The notes under the pieces are model-generated. The model had not been told where the DNA came from. It searched no databases and saw only the letters and a program-made list of their open reading frames with translations. Below are positions 6,667 through 15,993 of a DNA stretch of 64,000 bases, piece by piece. The stretch is from JANQFV01 sp964468185 (GTDB lineage: Bacteria > Planctomycetota > Phycisphaerae > UBA1845 > Fen-1342), in contig CAYXTR010000001.1 of NCBI GenBank assembly GCA_964468185.1, forward strand, positions 124,001 through 188,000. The letters run 5' to 3'. Each line of letters starts with the position of its first letter. The first letter of the stretch is position 1. The translations under genes were made by a program, and so were the position numbers.

Positions 6667-9600
6667 TGAAGTAGCGGGCCTCCGGGTGGTAGGAGATGAT
6701 GGCGCTGGTGCTTTGTTCGGGGTCGAGTTGGTACTCTTCGCTGAGGGAAACGCCGATGCGCTCGGGGGCGAGGAGCTGCATGAGCGGTTCCTGATCTTCG
6801 AGGTTGGGGCAGGCGGGGTAGCCGAAGCTGTAGCGGCTGCCCTGGTAGCCTTGTTGGAAGAGCTTGTGGAGGTCGCGGGCGTCCTGGCCGGCGACGCCGA
6901 GCTCGACGCGGACCTGCTTGTGGATGTACTCGGCGAGTGCTTCGGCGAGTTCGACGCCGAGGCCATGCAGGAACAGGTAGTCCTGGTACCTGTTCTCTTC
7001 GAACCACTGGCGGGCGACTTCGCTACAGCGGCGGCCGGCGGTCACGAGGGTGAAGGCGCAGACGTCCACCACGCCGGACTTCAGTGGTCGCCAGAAGTCG
7101 GACAGACACCAGTACGGCTCTTTGGATTGGCGCGGGAAGGTAAAGCGTATCAACTCCTGGCCGTGGAGTTCGGGGCGGTCGAGTTCCTTCGGAGGTGGCT
7201 CGAAGATGACCAGATCGTCGCCGTCGGCGTTGCACGGCCAGTAGCCGTAGATGGCCTGGGGCTGGAGGATATGCTCCTGCTGGCAGCGTTCGACGAGATT
7301 GCGGTAGACGGGGCGGATTTCGGCGTCCACGTAGCGCTTCCAGACATCGGGCGCGCGGCGCTTCTTACGGAAACCCCACTGCACCTGGAAGAGCATGGTC
7401 TCGTTGAGGTAGCCGAGTGGTGCCTTGAGGTCGATTCCCTCCAGCACGCGGCTGCCCCAGAACGGCGGACGTGGGACCGGGTGGTCGTGGCCGATGTCCG
7501 AATGGCGCCGCCGGGCGCGTTCAGCGGCCGCGCGGCCCTCGGCTTCGGCGGCGGCTTCGGCGACGGCGGCCTCGCGGGCAGCGACTTCAGCTTCGGCCTG
7601 CTGAGCACGTTCGGCGGCGGCAGTGTCGAGTGGTTTGAGGCCGATGCGCTGTTCGGCGAGCAGGCGAATCTGCTCGCCGGTGGGTGCTTCGACGAGGGCC
7701 TCTTCGGCTTCCTCGACGACTGGGGCGGGTTCGGCTTCGGCCCGGCGTTTCATGATATCGCCCATGAGCCTCAGGCCGTCGAAGGCGTCCTTGGCGTAGT
7801 GGACATTGCCGTGGTAGACCTCCTGGAGATCACCTTCGACGTACTTCCGCGTCAGCGCTGCACCGCCGAGGATGACGGGCGGTTTATGGCCATGATCGTT
7901 CAGGACTTCGAGGTCTTCGCGCATGATGATGGTGGACTTGACGAGGAGGCCGCTGAGGCCGATGGCGTCGGCCTGGTGCTCCTGCCAGGCGTTGATGATG
8001 TTGCTGATGGGTTGCTTGATGCCGAGGTTGTAGACCTTGTAGCCGTTGTTGGTGAGGATGATGTCGACGAGGTTCTTGCCGATGTCGTGGACGTCGCCGC
8101 GGACGGTAGCCAGTACGAGCTTGCCCTTTTCCTGGCCCTCGATTTTTTCCATGTGCGGTTCGAGGTGGGCGACGGCGGTCTTCATGGTCTCGGCGCTCTT
8201 CAGAACAAAGGGAAGCTGCATCTGACCGGAGCCGAAGAGCTCGCCGACGACCTTCATGCCGTCGAGCAGGAACTCATTGATGATGTAGATGGGCTGATAT
8301 TTCTGCATGGCCTCGTCGAGGTCGTCGCCGAGGCCGGGCTTGTGGCCGTCGATGATGCGCTGCTTGAGGCGCTCTTCGATGGGGAGTTCGTCGATGCGGA
8401 CTTTCTCGCCAATCGTCTCGCCGTCGCTGAAGAGCTCGATGTAGCGTTCGAGCGGGTTGCCCTGGTCGTGGCGGTCGTAGATGAGGTCAAGGGCGGCTTC
8501 CCAGCGTTCATCGCTGATCTGGTTGCGTGGGATGATCTTGCCGGCATGCACGATGGCGGCCGTCAGGCCGCGCTGGCAGGCTTCTTGCAGAAAGGCGGAA
8601 TTCAGCACGACGCGGGCGGCCGGGACGAGCCCGAAGCTGACGTTGCTGACGCCGAGGATGGACTGGCACTGGGGGAACTGCTGCATGACCCGCTCGATGC
8701 CGTCCAGTGTTTCGAGGGCGAGCCGGCGGTCTTCCTCGTTGCCGGTGGTGATTGGGAAGGTGAGGCAGTCGAAGAAGATATTCTCGGCCGGGATGCCGTG
8801 CTGCTCGGTGAGCAGGTCGTGAAGCCGCGTGGCGATGGCGAGCTTGCGGTCGGCGGTCTTGGCCATGGCTTCGACCGGGTCTTCATCGATTGTCAGCGCG
8901 ACGACCGCCGCGCCGTACTGCCGCAGGAGACCCGCGATGCGGCCGACCTTGTCCTCGCCGTCCTCGAGGTTGATGGAGTTGATGATGCACTTGCCGCCGG
9001 CGAGCTTGAGGCCGGCCTCGATGACCTCGGGCTGTGTGCTGTCGAGCATCAGCGGGATGTTGACGTCGCTGGCGAATTTGTCGACGACCTTCTGCATGTC
9101 GGGGACGCCGTCGCGGCCGACGTAATCGACGCAGACGTCCAGCACGTGGGCACCCTCGCGGACCTGCTCATTGGCAACCTCGAGCATGCCGTCGATGTCG
9201 CCCGCTTCGATCAGGCGTTTGAACTTGCGCGAGCCATTCGTATTGCAGCGCTCGCCGACAATCAGGAAGCTGGATTCCTGCCGCATCGGCGTGGCCTGAT
9301 ACAGGCTGGAGACCGACGCTTCACGTTCGATGTCGCGCGGTTGCGGTGTGAGGTCCCGCACGGCTGCGGCGACGGCGGCGATGTGGGCCGGCGTCGTGCC
9401 ACAGCAGCCGCCGACAATGTTCACGCCGTCTTCGGTGACGAATTCGCGCAGCCAGCGGGCGAGCTCATCCGGCGAAAGCGGGAAGTGTGGCTGACCGTCG
9501 ACAATCTGCGGAAGGCCGGCGTTCGGCAGCACGCTGAGCTGGCGCGTGCAGTGTTTGGACAGGTGCCGCACATGCTCGCTCATCTCCTGCGGGCCGGTGG

Positions 9601-10273
9601 CGCAGTTCAGCCCGATCACGTCCACGTCCGAGAATGCTTCGAGCGTGACAACGGCGGCGGCGATATCGGTGCCCATCAACATGGTGCCGGTGGTTTCCAT
9701 CGTCACCTGGCACATCAGCGGCACCCGGCGACCGGTTGCCGCGAAGGCCGCACGGGCGGCGTGAATGGCGGCCTTGGTCTGGAGAATGTCCTGGCAGGTC
9801 TCGATGAGCACGACATCAATACCCCCGTCAAGCAGACCACGGATCTGCTCGGTATAGCTTGCGACGAGTGTGTCGTAGGTCGTCTGACGGAGGGTCGCGA
9901 GTTTTGTGCCGGGACCAACGGACCCGACGACGAAACGCGGTTGGGCGCTGGTAGTGAAGCGGTCGGCGACTCGGCGGGCGAGTTTGGCGGACTCGAGATT
10001 GAGGTCGTAGGTGCGGTCCGGGAGGTCGAATTCGGCCAAGACGATGCGATTGGCGCCAAACGTATTGGTTTCGATGGCGTCCGCACCGACTTCGAGGAAA
10101 CTGGCGTGAATCTGCTCGATCACGTCAGGGCGGGTCTCTGTGAGAATCTCCGAGCAATTCTCCAGATCCCGGAAATCGCTGAGCGAGAGATCGTGGGCGT
10201 GAATGCTGGTGCCCATTGCACCGTCAAACACGAGCACACGCTGTTGCAGCACGTCCAGAAAGCGTGAATCCAT
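6656..10273 (-). CDS. metH: Cobalamin-dependent methionine synthase
   Basis: Transfers the methyl group of 5-methyltetrahydrofolate to homocysteine through cobalamin; cytoplasmic. 1205 residues, close to the usual length of about 1200. The homocysteine domain (about 1-300) ends in the zinc motif VGGCCGTTPAH. The pterin-binding domain spans about 325-600 and includes LMLDSTQPEVIEAGL. The B12 domain has the cobalt-ligand motif GDVHDIGKN (His near 726) and GLSGLLVKST. The reactivation domain (about 930-1205) includes YGYWPCNADGDD and the SAM-site RYSFGYPACP. An unusual Ala/Glu-rich helical linker lies at about 838-928. ATG 10273 is preceded by AAGGA. A following lipoprotein gene overlaps its stop. 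No cobalamin or SAH riboswitch was evident in the short leader. Confidence 0.97.
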   Translation of the reverse strand: MDSRFLDVLQQRVLVFDGAMGTSIHAHDLSLSDFRDLENCSEILTETRPDVIEQIHASFLEVGADAIETNTFGANRIVLAEFDLPDRTYDLNLESAKLARRVADRFTTSAQPRFVVGSVGPGTKLATLRQTTYDTLVASYTEQIRGLLDGGIDVVLIETCQDILQTKAAIHAARAAFAATGRRVPLMCQVTMETTGTMLMGTDIAAAVVTLEAFSDVDVIGLNCATGPQEMSEHVRHLSKHCTRQLSVLPNAGLPQIVDGQPHFPLSPDELARWLREFVTEDGVNIVGGCCGTTPAHIAAVAAAVRDLTPQPRDIEREASVSSLYQATPMRQESSFLIVGERCNTNGSRKFKRLIEAGDIDGMLEVANEQVREGAHVLDVCVDYVGRDGVPDMQKVVDKFASDVNIPLMLDSTQPEVIEAGLKLAGGKCIINSINLEDGEDKVGRIAGLLRQYGAAVVALTIDEDPVEAMAKTADRKLAIATRLHDLLTEQHGIPAENIFFDCLTFPITTGNEEDRRLALETLDGIERVMQQFPQCQSILGVSNVSFGLVPAARVVLNSAFLQEACQRGLTAAIVHAGKIIPRNQISDERWEAALDLIYDRHDQGNPLERYIELFSDGETIGEKVRIDELPIEERLKQRIIDGHKPGLGDDLDEAMQKYQPIYIINEFLLDGMKVVGELFGSGQMQLPFVLKSAETMKTAVAHLEPHMEKIEGQEKGKLVLATVRGDVHDIGKNLVDIILTNNGYKVYNLGIKQPISNIINAWQEHQADAIGLSGLLVKSTIIMREDLEVLNDHGHKPPVILGGAALTRKYVEGDLQEVYHGNVHYAKDAFDGLRLMGDIMKRRAEAEPAPVVEEAEEALVEAPTGEQIRLLAEQRIGLKPLDTAAAERAQQAEAEVAAREAAVAEAAAEAEGRAAAERARRRHSDIGHDHPVPRPPFWGSRVLEGIDLKAPLGYLNETMLFQVQWGFRKKRRAPDVWKRYVDAEIRPVYRNLVERCQQEHILQPQAIYGYWPCNADGDDLVIFEPPPKELDRPELHGQELIRFTFPRQSKEPYWCLSDFWRPLKSGVVDVCAFTLVTAGRRCSEVARQWFEENRYQDYLFLHGLGVELAEALAEYIHKQVRVELGVAGQDARDLHKLFQQGYQGSRYSFGYPACPNLEDQEPLMQLLAPERIGVSLSEEYQLDPEQSTSAIISYHPEARYFNVR

Positions 10274-10441
10274 CGTCCATCCTTACGATTTTGGAGGGTC
10301 GTGCGAAGCGGCGGCCCGTCGCCGCGGGGCGAAAACTGCGTCGGCGGCAGTGGTGGGGGGCGCGGCTTCGCTGATCTTGCCCATTCGGCTTTGGCGTGTA
10401 TTATAGTGGGTTTGCCGAAGTTTGCTGTCCCTTGTGATCAG

Positions 10442-11803
10442 ATGAGCCGGAGCCAGCAGCCGATGACGACCGAAACGCTTGCCCTGACGGATTTTTTTGA
10501 GCAACCGGAACTGGACGCAGAGCAGTATCGGCAATTCGCCGACGCGGTCCATGCTTCGTTCCATTCCTACGAACGCTTTGACACGCTGACCCGCGAGCGC
10601 GAGCAGCAGGGTGGCGATGCACTGCGTATCGGACTCGCCCTGCTGATTCTCAACCGATTTGAGGCGGCGCTGGAGAAACTGGCGCAGGCCCCGGCGGGCA
10701 AACTGCGCGACTATTGCGCCGCCGAAGCCGCCGAAGGGCTCAACCGCTACGACGAGGCAGAGAAGTACCTGAAGCAGGCGGCCAGCGCCGGCTGGGACGC
10801 CTTCGAGGTCGACATGCAGATTGCCGCCTTGAAGCTGCGTCAAGGCGATCAGGATGCGGCGGAGAAGTTGCTGGCCAAACATGAGAGCGGCGGGCAGGAT
10901 CGGGCGGAGTGGTACTACGTGCAGGGGCTCCAGCGCGAGGAGCAGGGCGCCCGCGAGGCCGCCCTCGAGTCCTACGACCGGGCCCTGACGCTGAATCCCG
11001 ATCACGCCCCCACCATGTTCCGCGCTGCCCGACTGCATGACTTATGCGGCGACGATGAGCAGGCCATAGAGCTGTATGACCGGCTGGCCGCAGCACCCCG
11101 GGCCCATGTCAATGCCCTGATGAATGCGGCCGTAGTCTATGAGGACGTGGAGCGGTTTGACGACGCGGCGCATTGTCTGCGGCGTGTCCTGCGGCTCTTT
11201 CCGAACCACACACGTGCCCGGCTGTTCCTGAAGGACGTCGAAAGCTGTCTCGACATGGTAATCGACGAAGTCGGTGAGAAGCGCGTCGATGCGCGTAGTC
11301 GGTTGCTGGATACGCCCCTGTCCGAGTTCGAGCTCTCCGTACGGGCCCGCAACTGCCTCAAGAAGATGAAGATCGACAGTCTGGGCGAGTTGATTCGTCT
11401 TACCGAGGCTGAGCTCCTGGCTTATAAGAACTTCGGCGAGACATCTCTGAATGAGATCAAAGCGCTGCTGGTCAAGAAGAACCTCCAGTTGGGCATGAAT
11501 CCCGACGAGGTCGAGGCTGCCGCCGCAGCCGAGGAGCCGGTGGAATACGAACCCGAGGCGCCGCGCGTGTCCGTGCCCGCCGGTCAGGAGGCCATGCTGG
11601 GAAGACCCGTTTCCGAGTTGGAGCTGTCGGTCCGCGCCCGCCGCTGTTTACAGCGCTTGAATGTGCAGACGCTCGGTGATCTGATCCAGTATTCCGAATC
11701 CGATCTGCTCTCGACGCGGAACTTCGGCGTCACCTCGCTGAACGAGATCAAGGCGCGCCTGTCGGAGAATGGTCTGCATCTGGCGCCGAAGCGCACGAGC
11801 TAA
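10442..11803 (+). CDS. TPR protein with two RNA polymerase alpha-CTD domains
   Basis: A 453-residue protein with tetratricopeptide-type helices over about residues 40-280 (for example AALESYDRALTLNPDHAPTM). Two copies of the RNA polymerase alpha C-terminal fold follow, near 292-352 and 388-450. Each contains the DNA-binding signature: ELSVRARNCLKKMKIDSLGE with FGETSLNEIKALL, and ELSVRARRCLQRLNVQTLGD with FGVTSLNEIKARL. It lacks the alpha N-terminal dimerisation domain and is not rpoA. A regulator that contacts UP elements or RNA polymerase is an inference. It is divergent from metH and immediately precedes tgt. ATG 10463 is an alternative start. Confidence 0.88.
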   Translation: MSRSQQPMTTETLALTDFFEQPELDAEQYRQFADAVHASFHSYERFDTLTREREQQGGDALRIGLALLILNRFEAALEKLAQAPAGKLRDYCAAEAAEGLNRYDEAEKYLKQAASAGWDAFEVDMQIAALKLRQGDQDAAEKLLAKHESGGQDRAEWYYVQGLQREEQGAREAALESYDRALTLNPDHAPTMFRAARLHDLCGDDEQAIELYDRLAAAPRAHVNALMNAAVVYEDVERFDDAAHCLRRVLRLFPNHTRARLFLKDVESCLDMVIDEVGEKRVDARSRLLDTPLSEFELSVRARNCLKKMKIDSLGELIRLTEAELLAYKNFGETSLNEIKALLVKKNLQLGMNPDEVEAAAAAEEPVEYEPEAPRVSVPAGQEAMLGRPVSELELSVRARRCLQRLNVQTLGDLIQYSESDLLSTRNFGVTSLNEIKARLSENGLHLAPKRTS

Positions 11804-11828
11804 TCCCAATGGCACGCACAGGGATCCG

Positions 11829-12959
11829 GTGACAGACGCCTTCTCCTTTCGTGTTGCAGCGACGCACGGCGCGGCACGCCGTGGGCGAATCGACACCCCG
11901 CACGGCGCCATCGACACCCCAGCATTCATGCCGGTCGGCACCCGCGCCACCGTGAAGGGGCTGACGCCGGAGCAGATCGGCGACACCGGCACCCAGATTA
12001 TCCTGGCCAATACCTACCACCTGATGCTGCGGCCCGGTGCGGATGTTGTCGAGCGGCTCGGCGGCTTGCACCGTTTTATGCAATGGGACGGGCCCGTCCT
12101 GACCGATAGCGGCGGATTTCAGGTGTTCTCGCTGGGCGCATTACGTCGGATCGACGACGACGGCGTCAGCTTCCAATCGCACATCGACGGCGCCCCGGTC
12201 CGCATGACACCCGAGTCGGCGGTCAGTATCCAGAATCAGCTCGGCGCCGATATCATCATGGCGTTCGACGAATGTCCGCCATTGCCGGCCGACGCCGCGG
12301 CTTTACAGCGCGCGGTTGACCGGACCGTGCAGTGGGCCAAGCGCAGCCGAGCCGCGCACCAGCGCACGGATCAGGCCCTGTACGGCATCGTGCAGGGGGG
12401 GCTCGATGAGTCGTTACGGGCCGGATGTTTGGAGCGGCTGGTCGGGATCGGTTTCGATGGCTATGCCCTGGGCGGATTATCGGTCGGTGAGCCGCCGGCG
12501 GAGATGCACGCGTTTCTAGATGCCTTCGCGGACCGGCTCCCCCCGGACAGACCCCGCTATCTCATGGGTGTTGGCACGCCGGTGGATCTGGTGGCTGCGG
12601 TGGCGGCTGGCATCGACCAGTTCGACTGTGTCCTCCCGACCCGCAACGGCCGAAAAGGCTATGCGTTCACGAGCACCGGCACGATCCGGCTGCGGAACGC
12701 CGTCCATCAGCTGGACGAGGCGCCGCTGGATGCCGCGTGCGCCTGCACCACCTGCCGGCGGTTTTCGCGCGGCTACCTGCGCCACTTGTTCCTGGTGGGT
12801 GAGGTGCTTGGAGCGACGCTGGTTTCGTTGCATAATATTCGTTTCTATCAGTCGCTCATGCAGCAGATGCGCGACGCGATCGCGGATGGCACGTTTGACG
12901 AGTTGCGTCAGCGTGTCGCAGCGGTCGCCGCAGCAGACGAGACGAAGGACGACGAATGA
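11829..12959 (+). CDS. tgt: tRNA-guanine transglycosylase
   Basis: Exchanges guanine for preQ1 at wobble position 34 of GUN-anticodon tRNAs during queuosine synthesis. 376 residues. Motifs include TPAFMPVGTRATVKG, LANTYHLMLRPG, the catalytic-site segment LTDSGGFQVFSLG, and GIVQGGLDESLR with GGLSVGEP. DCVLPTRNGRKGYAFT holds the catalytic Asp, and the zinc site is CACTTC with a later His. GTG 11829 is chosen because AGGGA lies 5 nt upstream and family proteins start here; an ATG at 11769 would overlap the preceding gene by 35 bp. It overlaps yajC by 4 bp (ATGA). Confidence 0.96.
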   Translation: MTDAFSFRVAATHGAARRGRIDTPHGAIDTPAFMPVGTRATVKGLTPEQIGDTGTQIILANTYHLMLRPGADVVERLGGLHRFMQWDGPVLTDSGGFQVFSLGALRRIDDDGVSFQSHIDGAPVRMTPESAVSIQNQLGADIIMAFDECPPLPADAAALQRAVDRTVQWAKRSRAAHQRTDQALYGIVQGGLDESLRAGCLERLVGIGFDGYALGGLSVGEPPAEMHAFLDAFADRLPPDRPRYLMGVGTPVDLVAAVAAGIDQFDCVLPTRNGRKGYAFTSTGTIRLRNAVHQLDEAPLDAACACTTCRRFSRGYLRHLFLVGEVLGATLVSLHNIRFYQSLMQQMRDAIADGTFDELRQRVAAVAAADETKDDE

Positions 12960-13318
12960 TTGCACTTTTGATTGTGCTTGCGCAGACGGCCCCAACCACG
13001 ACCGCCCCGACCGGCGGCGGCAGCATCTTCCAGAGCCCGCTGATCCCGATCGCCCTCGGCCTGGTGGTGTTCTGGTTCATCATCTCCCGTGGGCGAAACA
13101 AGGAGCGGCAGAAGTATGAGGACATGCTCAGTTCGCTGAAACGTAACGACCGCGTGCAGACCATCGGCGGTGTGCTGGGCACGGTCGTCGACGTGCGCGA
13201 CAATGAGGTCATCCTCAAAGTTGATGAGACCAATAATGTGAAGATGCGTTTCCAGCGCGGCGCGATCAAGGAGGTCCTCCAGGAGTCGGCCGCGGAAGGC
13301 GAGGAGCAGAAGAGCTGA
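12956..13318 (+). CDS. yajC: Preprotein translocase subunit YajC
   Basis: A 120-residue single-pass membrane protein. After a short Thr/Pro/Gly-rich N-terminus comes one membrane segment (LIPIALGLVVFWFIIS), then the conserved cytoplasmic part with ISRGRNKERQKYEDML and LKRNDRVQTIGGVLGTVVDV. YajC associates with SecDF and the SecYEG channel. Its ATG overlaps the tgt stop by 4 bp, and the tgt-yajC pairing is a widely conserved arrangement. No secD follows here. Confidence 0.93.
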   Translation: MIALLIVLAQTAPTTTAPTGGGSIFQSPLIPIALGLVVFWFIISRGRNKERQKYEDMLSSLKRNDRVQTIGGVLGTVVDVRDNEVILKVDETNNVKMRFQRGAIKEVLQESAAEGEEQKS

Positions 13319-13342
13319 CGCGGGGGTAAGACGCCGCAGGTT

Positions 13343-14278
13343 ATGGGGTCGCTGGCCAGTTATCTCGATCCGGCCGTGATTCAGCAGGTGAGCCGGCTGG
13401 ATCTGCGGGCGCGGTTCATTGTGGAGGGGTTTCTGGCGGGGCTGCACAGTTCGCCGCTGGAGGGGTTTTCGGTCGAGTTCAGTGAGCATCGCAAGTATGT
13501 GCAGGGGGATGAACTGCGCGCGATTGACTGGAAGGTGTTTGGGCGGACGGATCGGCTGTATGTGCGGAAGTATGAGACGGAGACGCACCTGGCGTGTCAT
13601 CTGCTGGTGGATGCGTCGGCGAGCATGGGACATGTCGGGTATGCGGGGGCGGGTTTGGCGCAGGCGGTGAAAGGTGGTGTGCCGCCGGCGGCAAAATTGC
13701 TGTATGCGATTCATCTGGCGGCGGCACTGGGGTACCTGGTGACGAAACAGCAGGACGCGGTCGGGCTGGCGGTGTTGGGGGCGGGGCTGCGGGAGGCGTT
13801 GCCGGCGCGGTCGAAGCGGTCGCACCTGGTGGACCTGCTGGGGATCCTCGCCGGCGTGCGGGCCGAGGGGACGACCGGGCTGGCGGAGGGTGTGGGGGCG
13901 GCGCTGGCACGCATTCCGCATCGCGGGCTGGTGGTGCTGCTGAGTGATCTGCTGACCGAGCCGCAGGCGACGCTGGATGCGCTGCATCACATTCGGTATC
14001 GGGGGCATGATCTGATCGTGATGCATATTCTGGATGCGGCGGAGACGCAGTTTCCGTTTGACGGGACGGTGCGGCTGGAAGATCCGGAGAGCGGGGCGAC
14101 GCTGGTGGCGGACGCCGCGGCGGTGCGAGAGCGATATGTGGATGCCATAACGGCGTGGCGGAAGGCGTTGAGCACGCAGGTGTCGGCGATGCGGGCGGAC
14201 TATGTGCCGTTGGACACATCGCAGCCGTTTGACAAGGCGCTGGTGGAGTTTTTGCTGCAACGGCAGCGGCGGCGGTGA
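13343..14278 (+). CDS. DUF58 domain protein
   Basis: A 311-residue protein with the DUF58 core: FSEHRKYVQGDELRAIDWKV at about residues 45-65, then a vWA-like fold beginning LLVDASASMGH with a DxSxS-type MIDAS, and LVVLLSDLLTEP later. DUF58 proteins usually neighbour MoxR ATPases and vWA/BatA proteins; no MoxR gene is in this window, so the partner must be elsewhere if present. It lies 24 bp after yajC on the same strand, probably in the same operon. Confidence 0.88.
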   Translation: MGSLASYLDPAVIQQVSRLDLRARFIVEGFLAGLHSSPLEGFSVEFSEHRKYVQGDELRAIDWKVFGRTDRLYVRKYETETHLACHLLVDASASMGHVGYAGAGLAQAVKGGVPPAAKLLYAIHLAAALGYLVTKQQDAVGLAVLGAGLREALPARSKRSHLVDLLGILAGVRAEGTTGLAEGVGAALARIPHRGLVVLLSDLLTEPQATLDALHHIRYRGHDLIVMHILDAAETQFPFDGTVRLEDPESGATLVADAAAVRERYVDAITAWRKALSTQVSAMRADYVPLDTSQPFDKALVEFLLQRQRRR

Positions 14279-14295
14279 GGGGGGGGAAGTGCGGC

Positions 14296-14703
14296 ATGAC
14301 CGAAGAATCACTGATCGATGCGACGATTGAGTTTCGGCCCGCAGGCGAATCCCAACTCGTGATGGCGACACGACGCGCAGAGGGTCTCCTGGGACTGCGG
14401 CGCCTATTTGCCGTGCTGGCGAACGGGGAGCGAACCAACCTGCGGCTGGACGCAGCGAACGTCAAGCGCATGCAGGATCTTGCCGCCATCAACCTCATTG
14501 TCGCTGATATCTTCGAGAAAACGGCGATTGCGAATACACCCGACGGGGGCGTGGTAGACTGGTCGCTGTCGCCGGAGGGCTGGCTTGAGAAGTGCGAGCA
14601 GATCGATGGATTATTAACGGGGTGTGGGCACGGGCATCAGTATCTGGCAGGATTCGATTCATCGCTTGAGATAAAGCTGTCCTTCCGCGAGCCGTACTAC
14701 TGA
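14296..14703 (+). CDS. Conserved small protein, unknown function
   Basis: 135 residues, starting at ATG 14296 with a G-rich SD-like run about 8 nt upstream; an in-frame GTG at 14275 overlaps the DUF58 gene. It appears soluble, with a mixed alpha/beta profile (LLGLRRLFAVLANGERTNLRLDA near the middle of the first half) and no signal peptide. Family not recognised. Its last 45 bp overlap the convergent glycosyltransferase gene. Confidence 0.6.
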   Translation: MTEESLIDATIEFRPAGESQLVMATRRAEGLLGLRRLFAVLANGERTNLRLDAANVKRMQDLAAINLIVADIFEKTAIANTPDGGVVDWSLSPEGWLEKCEQIDGLLTGCGHGHQYLAGFDSSLEIKLSFREPYY

Positions 14704-15993
14704 ATGCGGTGCCGCTGGTCGGGGGTCAAGGACGGCCGTCCCTGCGGCAATTGCCAGGAGGGGCATGAGCGGGACGCGGTAGCGGACGCTGCCGATGTAG
14801 ATCATGTGCAATAAGGTGAAGTAGAGGACCGCCAGCCAGATGAGGGCGTGGAGGCGGCGGACGGAGGCACTGCTCAAGAGCAGTGGCACACCGGAACTGT
14901 CCTTGCATCTTGGGGTGGACTGTTGGGGAGCACCTCCCGAGCGTGGTGGCACCGTTGTGCGGAGCAGGCCGAGCAGGGCGGTGAGGACCACAATGATCGT
15001 GTAGGCCGCGCCGGCGTGTCCGGCCAGCGTGTTGCGGTGTGCGGGGACGTTGGGCCACGGGTTCCACGTGCGGGTGAATTTGGTGAACGCCAGGGACACA
15101 ACGCGGATGGGATCCCGCCGCATCTGCTGCAGCGCGAGGCGCTGGAGGAGTTGATCGCGCTCGACTTCACCCAGGTCGGCGAGACGAGCCTGGATGGCGG
15201 GGTCTTGGAGGAACGACTGGTCGCTGCTGCCGTCGGCCTGGGGGCCTTGCGCGTCATACAGCGTCAGGCCGCCGTTCGCCGATAGCCACGCCGGATGACC
15301 CAGCACCGCCAGGTTCCGCAATCCCCACGGCACCATGCATAGCAGCAGCAGGACCGGCGCGATGACGAGTCGCAAAGCTGTTCGCCGTCGATTCGTTGCC
15401 AACACGACCAGCAACAGCCACACCAGCGGGATCCACGCCGCCGCCGATGGACGCGTCATGACGGCCAATGCCCCCAGTGCCGCCACAACCGCCAGCGGCC
15501 GCCACCGACTCGCATCCGTGGCCAGTACATGCCAACTCGCCGCTACCAGACCGACCGCCACCGGCGTAAACAGCGCCTCCGTCAACAGCAGCCGACAGAA
15601 GAAGACGTCGTACGGGTTGAATGTCAGCAGCAGGCCGGCGAGCAGTGCGCCGCGCTGGCCGACGGCCCGCAAAGCCAGTTGATAGCCCACGACAACAGCC
15701 CCCGCACTCAATAGGGCTTGCGCGATTCGCACGACCAATATGCCAACGCCATCCAGCCACGCGAACGCCGCCAGGAAGAGTGGATACGCCGGCATCCGTG
15801 CCGCATAGCGGCCGTCATCACTGACCAGTGCGCCGTGGTGCACGAGGTTGTCAGCCAGATTCCAGTGCAGCACTTCGTCCGGATACACCAGCGTCGGCCC
15901 GACGTTCAGCCAGCCGACGAGGATCCAGGTCAGGCGCAGGACGACGGCGGCCGTGAAGACGATCCAGCCGACGGGCAGGCGCTGCATGGTCAT
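14659..15993 (-). CDS. GT-C family membrane glycosyltransferase (ArnT/PMT-like)
   Basis: A 444-residue polytopic protein with about ten hydrophobic segments. After the first segment (VGWIVFTAAVVLRLTWILVG) comes a luminal loop with YPDEVLHWNLADNLV, matching the D-E pair of GT-C enzymes, followed by YAARMPAYPLFLA. Such enzymes move sugar from a polyprenyl-phosphate donor to lipid or protein on the outer face of the membrane. ATG 15993 overlaps the tilS stop (ATGA), indicating translational coupling; the frame is open further upstream but only as a tilS shadow. Acceptor unknown. Confidence 0.82.
   Translation of the reverse strand: MTMQRLPVGWIVFTAAVVLRLTWILVGWLNVGPTLVYPDEVLHWNLADNLVHHGALVSDDGRYAARMPAYPLFLAAFAWLDGVGILVVRIAQALLSAGAVVVGYQLALRAVGQRGALLAGLLLTFNPYDVFFCRLLLTEALFTPVAVGLVAASWHVLATDASRWRPLAVVAALGALAVMTRPSAAAWIPLVWLLLVVLATNRRRTALRLVIAPVLLLLCMVPWGLRNLAVLGHPAWLSANGGLTLYDAQGPQADGSSDQSFLQDPAIQARLADLGEVERDQLLQRLALQQMRRDPIRVVSLAFTKFTRTWNPWPNVPAHRNTLAGHAGAAYTIIVVLTALLGLLRTTVPPRSGGAPQQSTPRCKDSSGVPLLLSSASVRRLHALIWLAVLYFTLLHMIYIGSVRYRVPLMPLLAIAAGTAVLDPRPAAPHSVVRLAEGQLYLKR

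Noticed and set aside
6521..10267. A 1248-codon open frame on the plus strand, antisense to metH
   Set aside because: It mirrors metH codon bias in GC-rich DNA, is full of Ala/Val/Asp/Glu/Gly runs and has no family motif; metH on the other strand is unmistakable.
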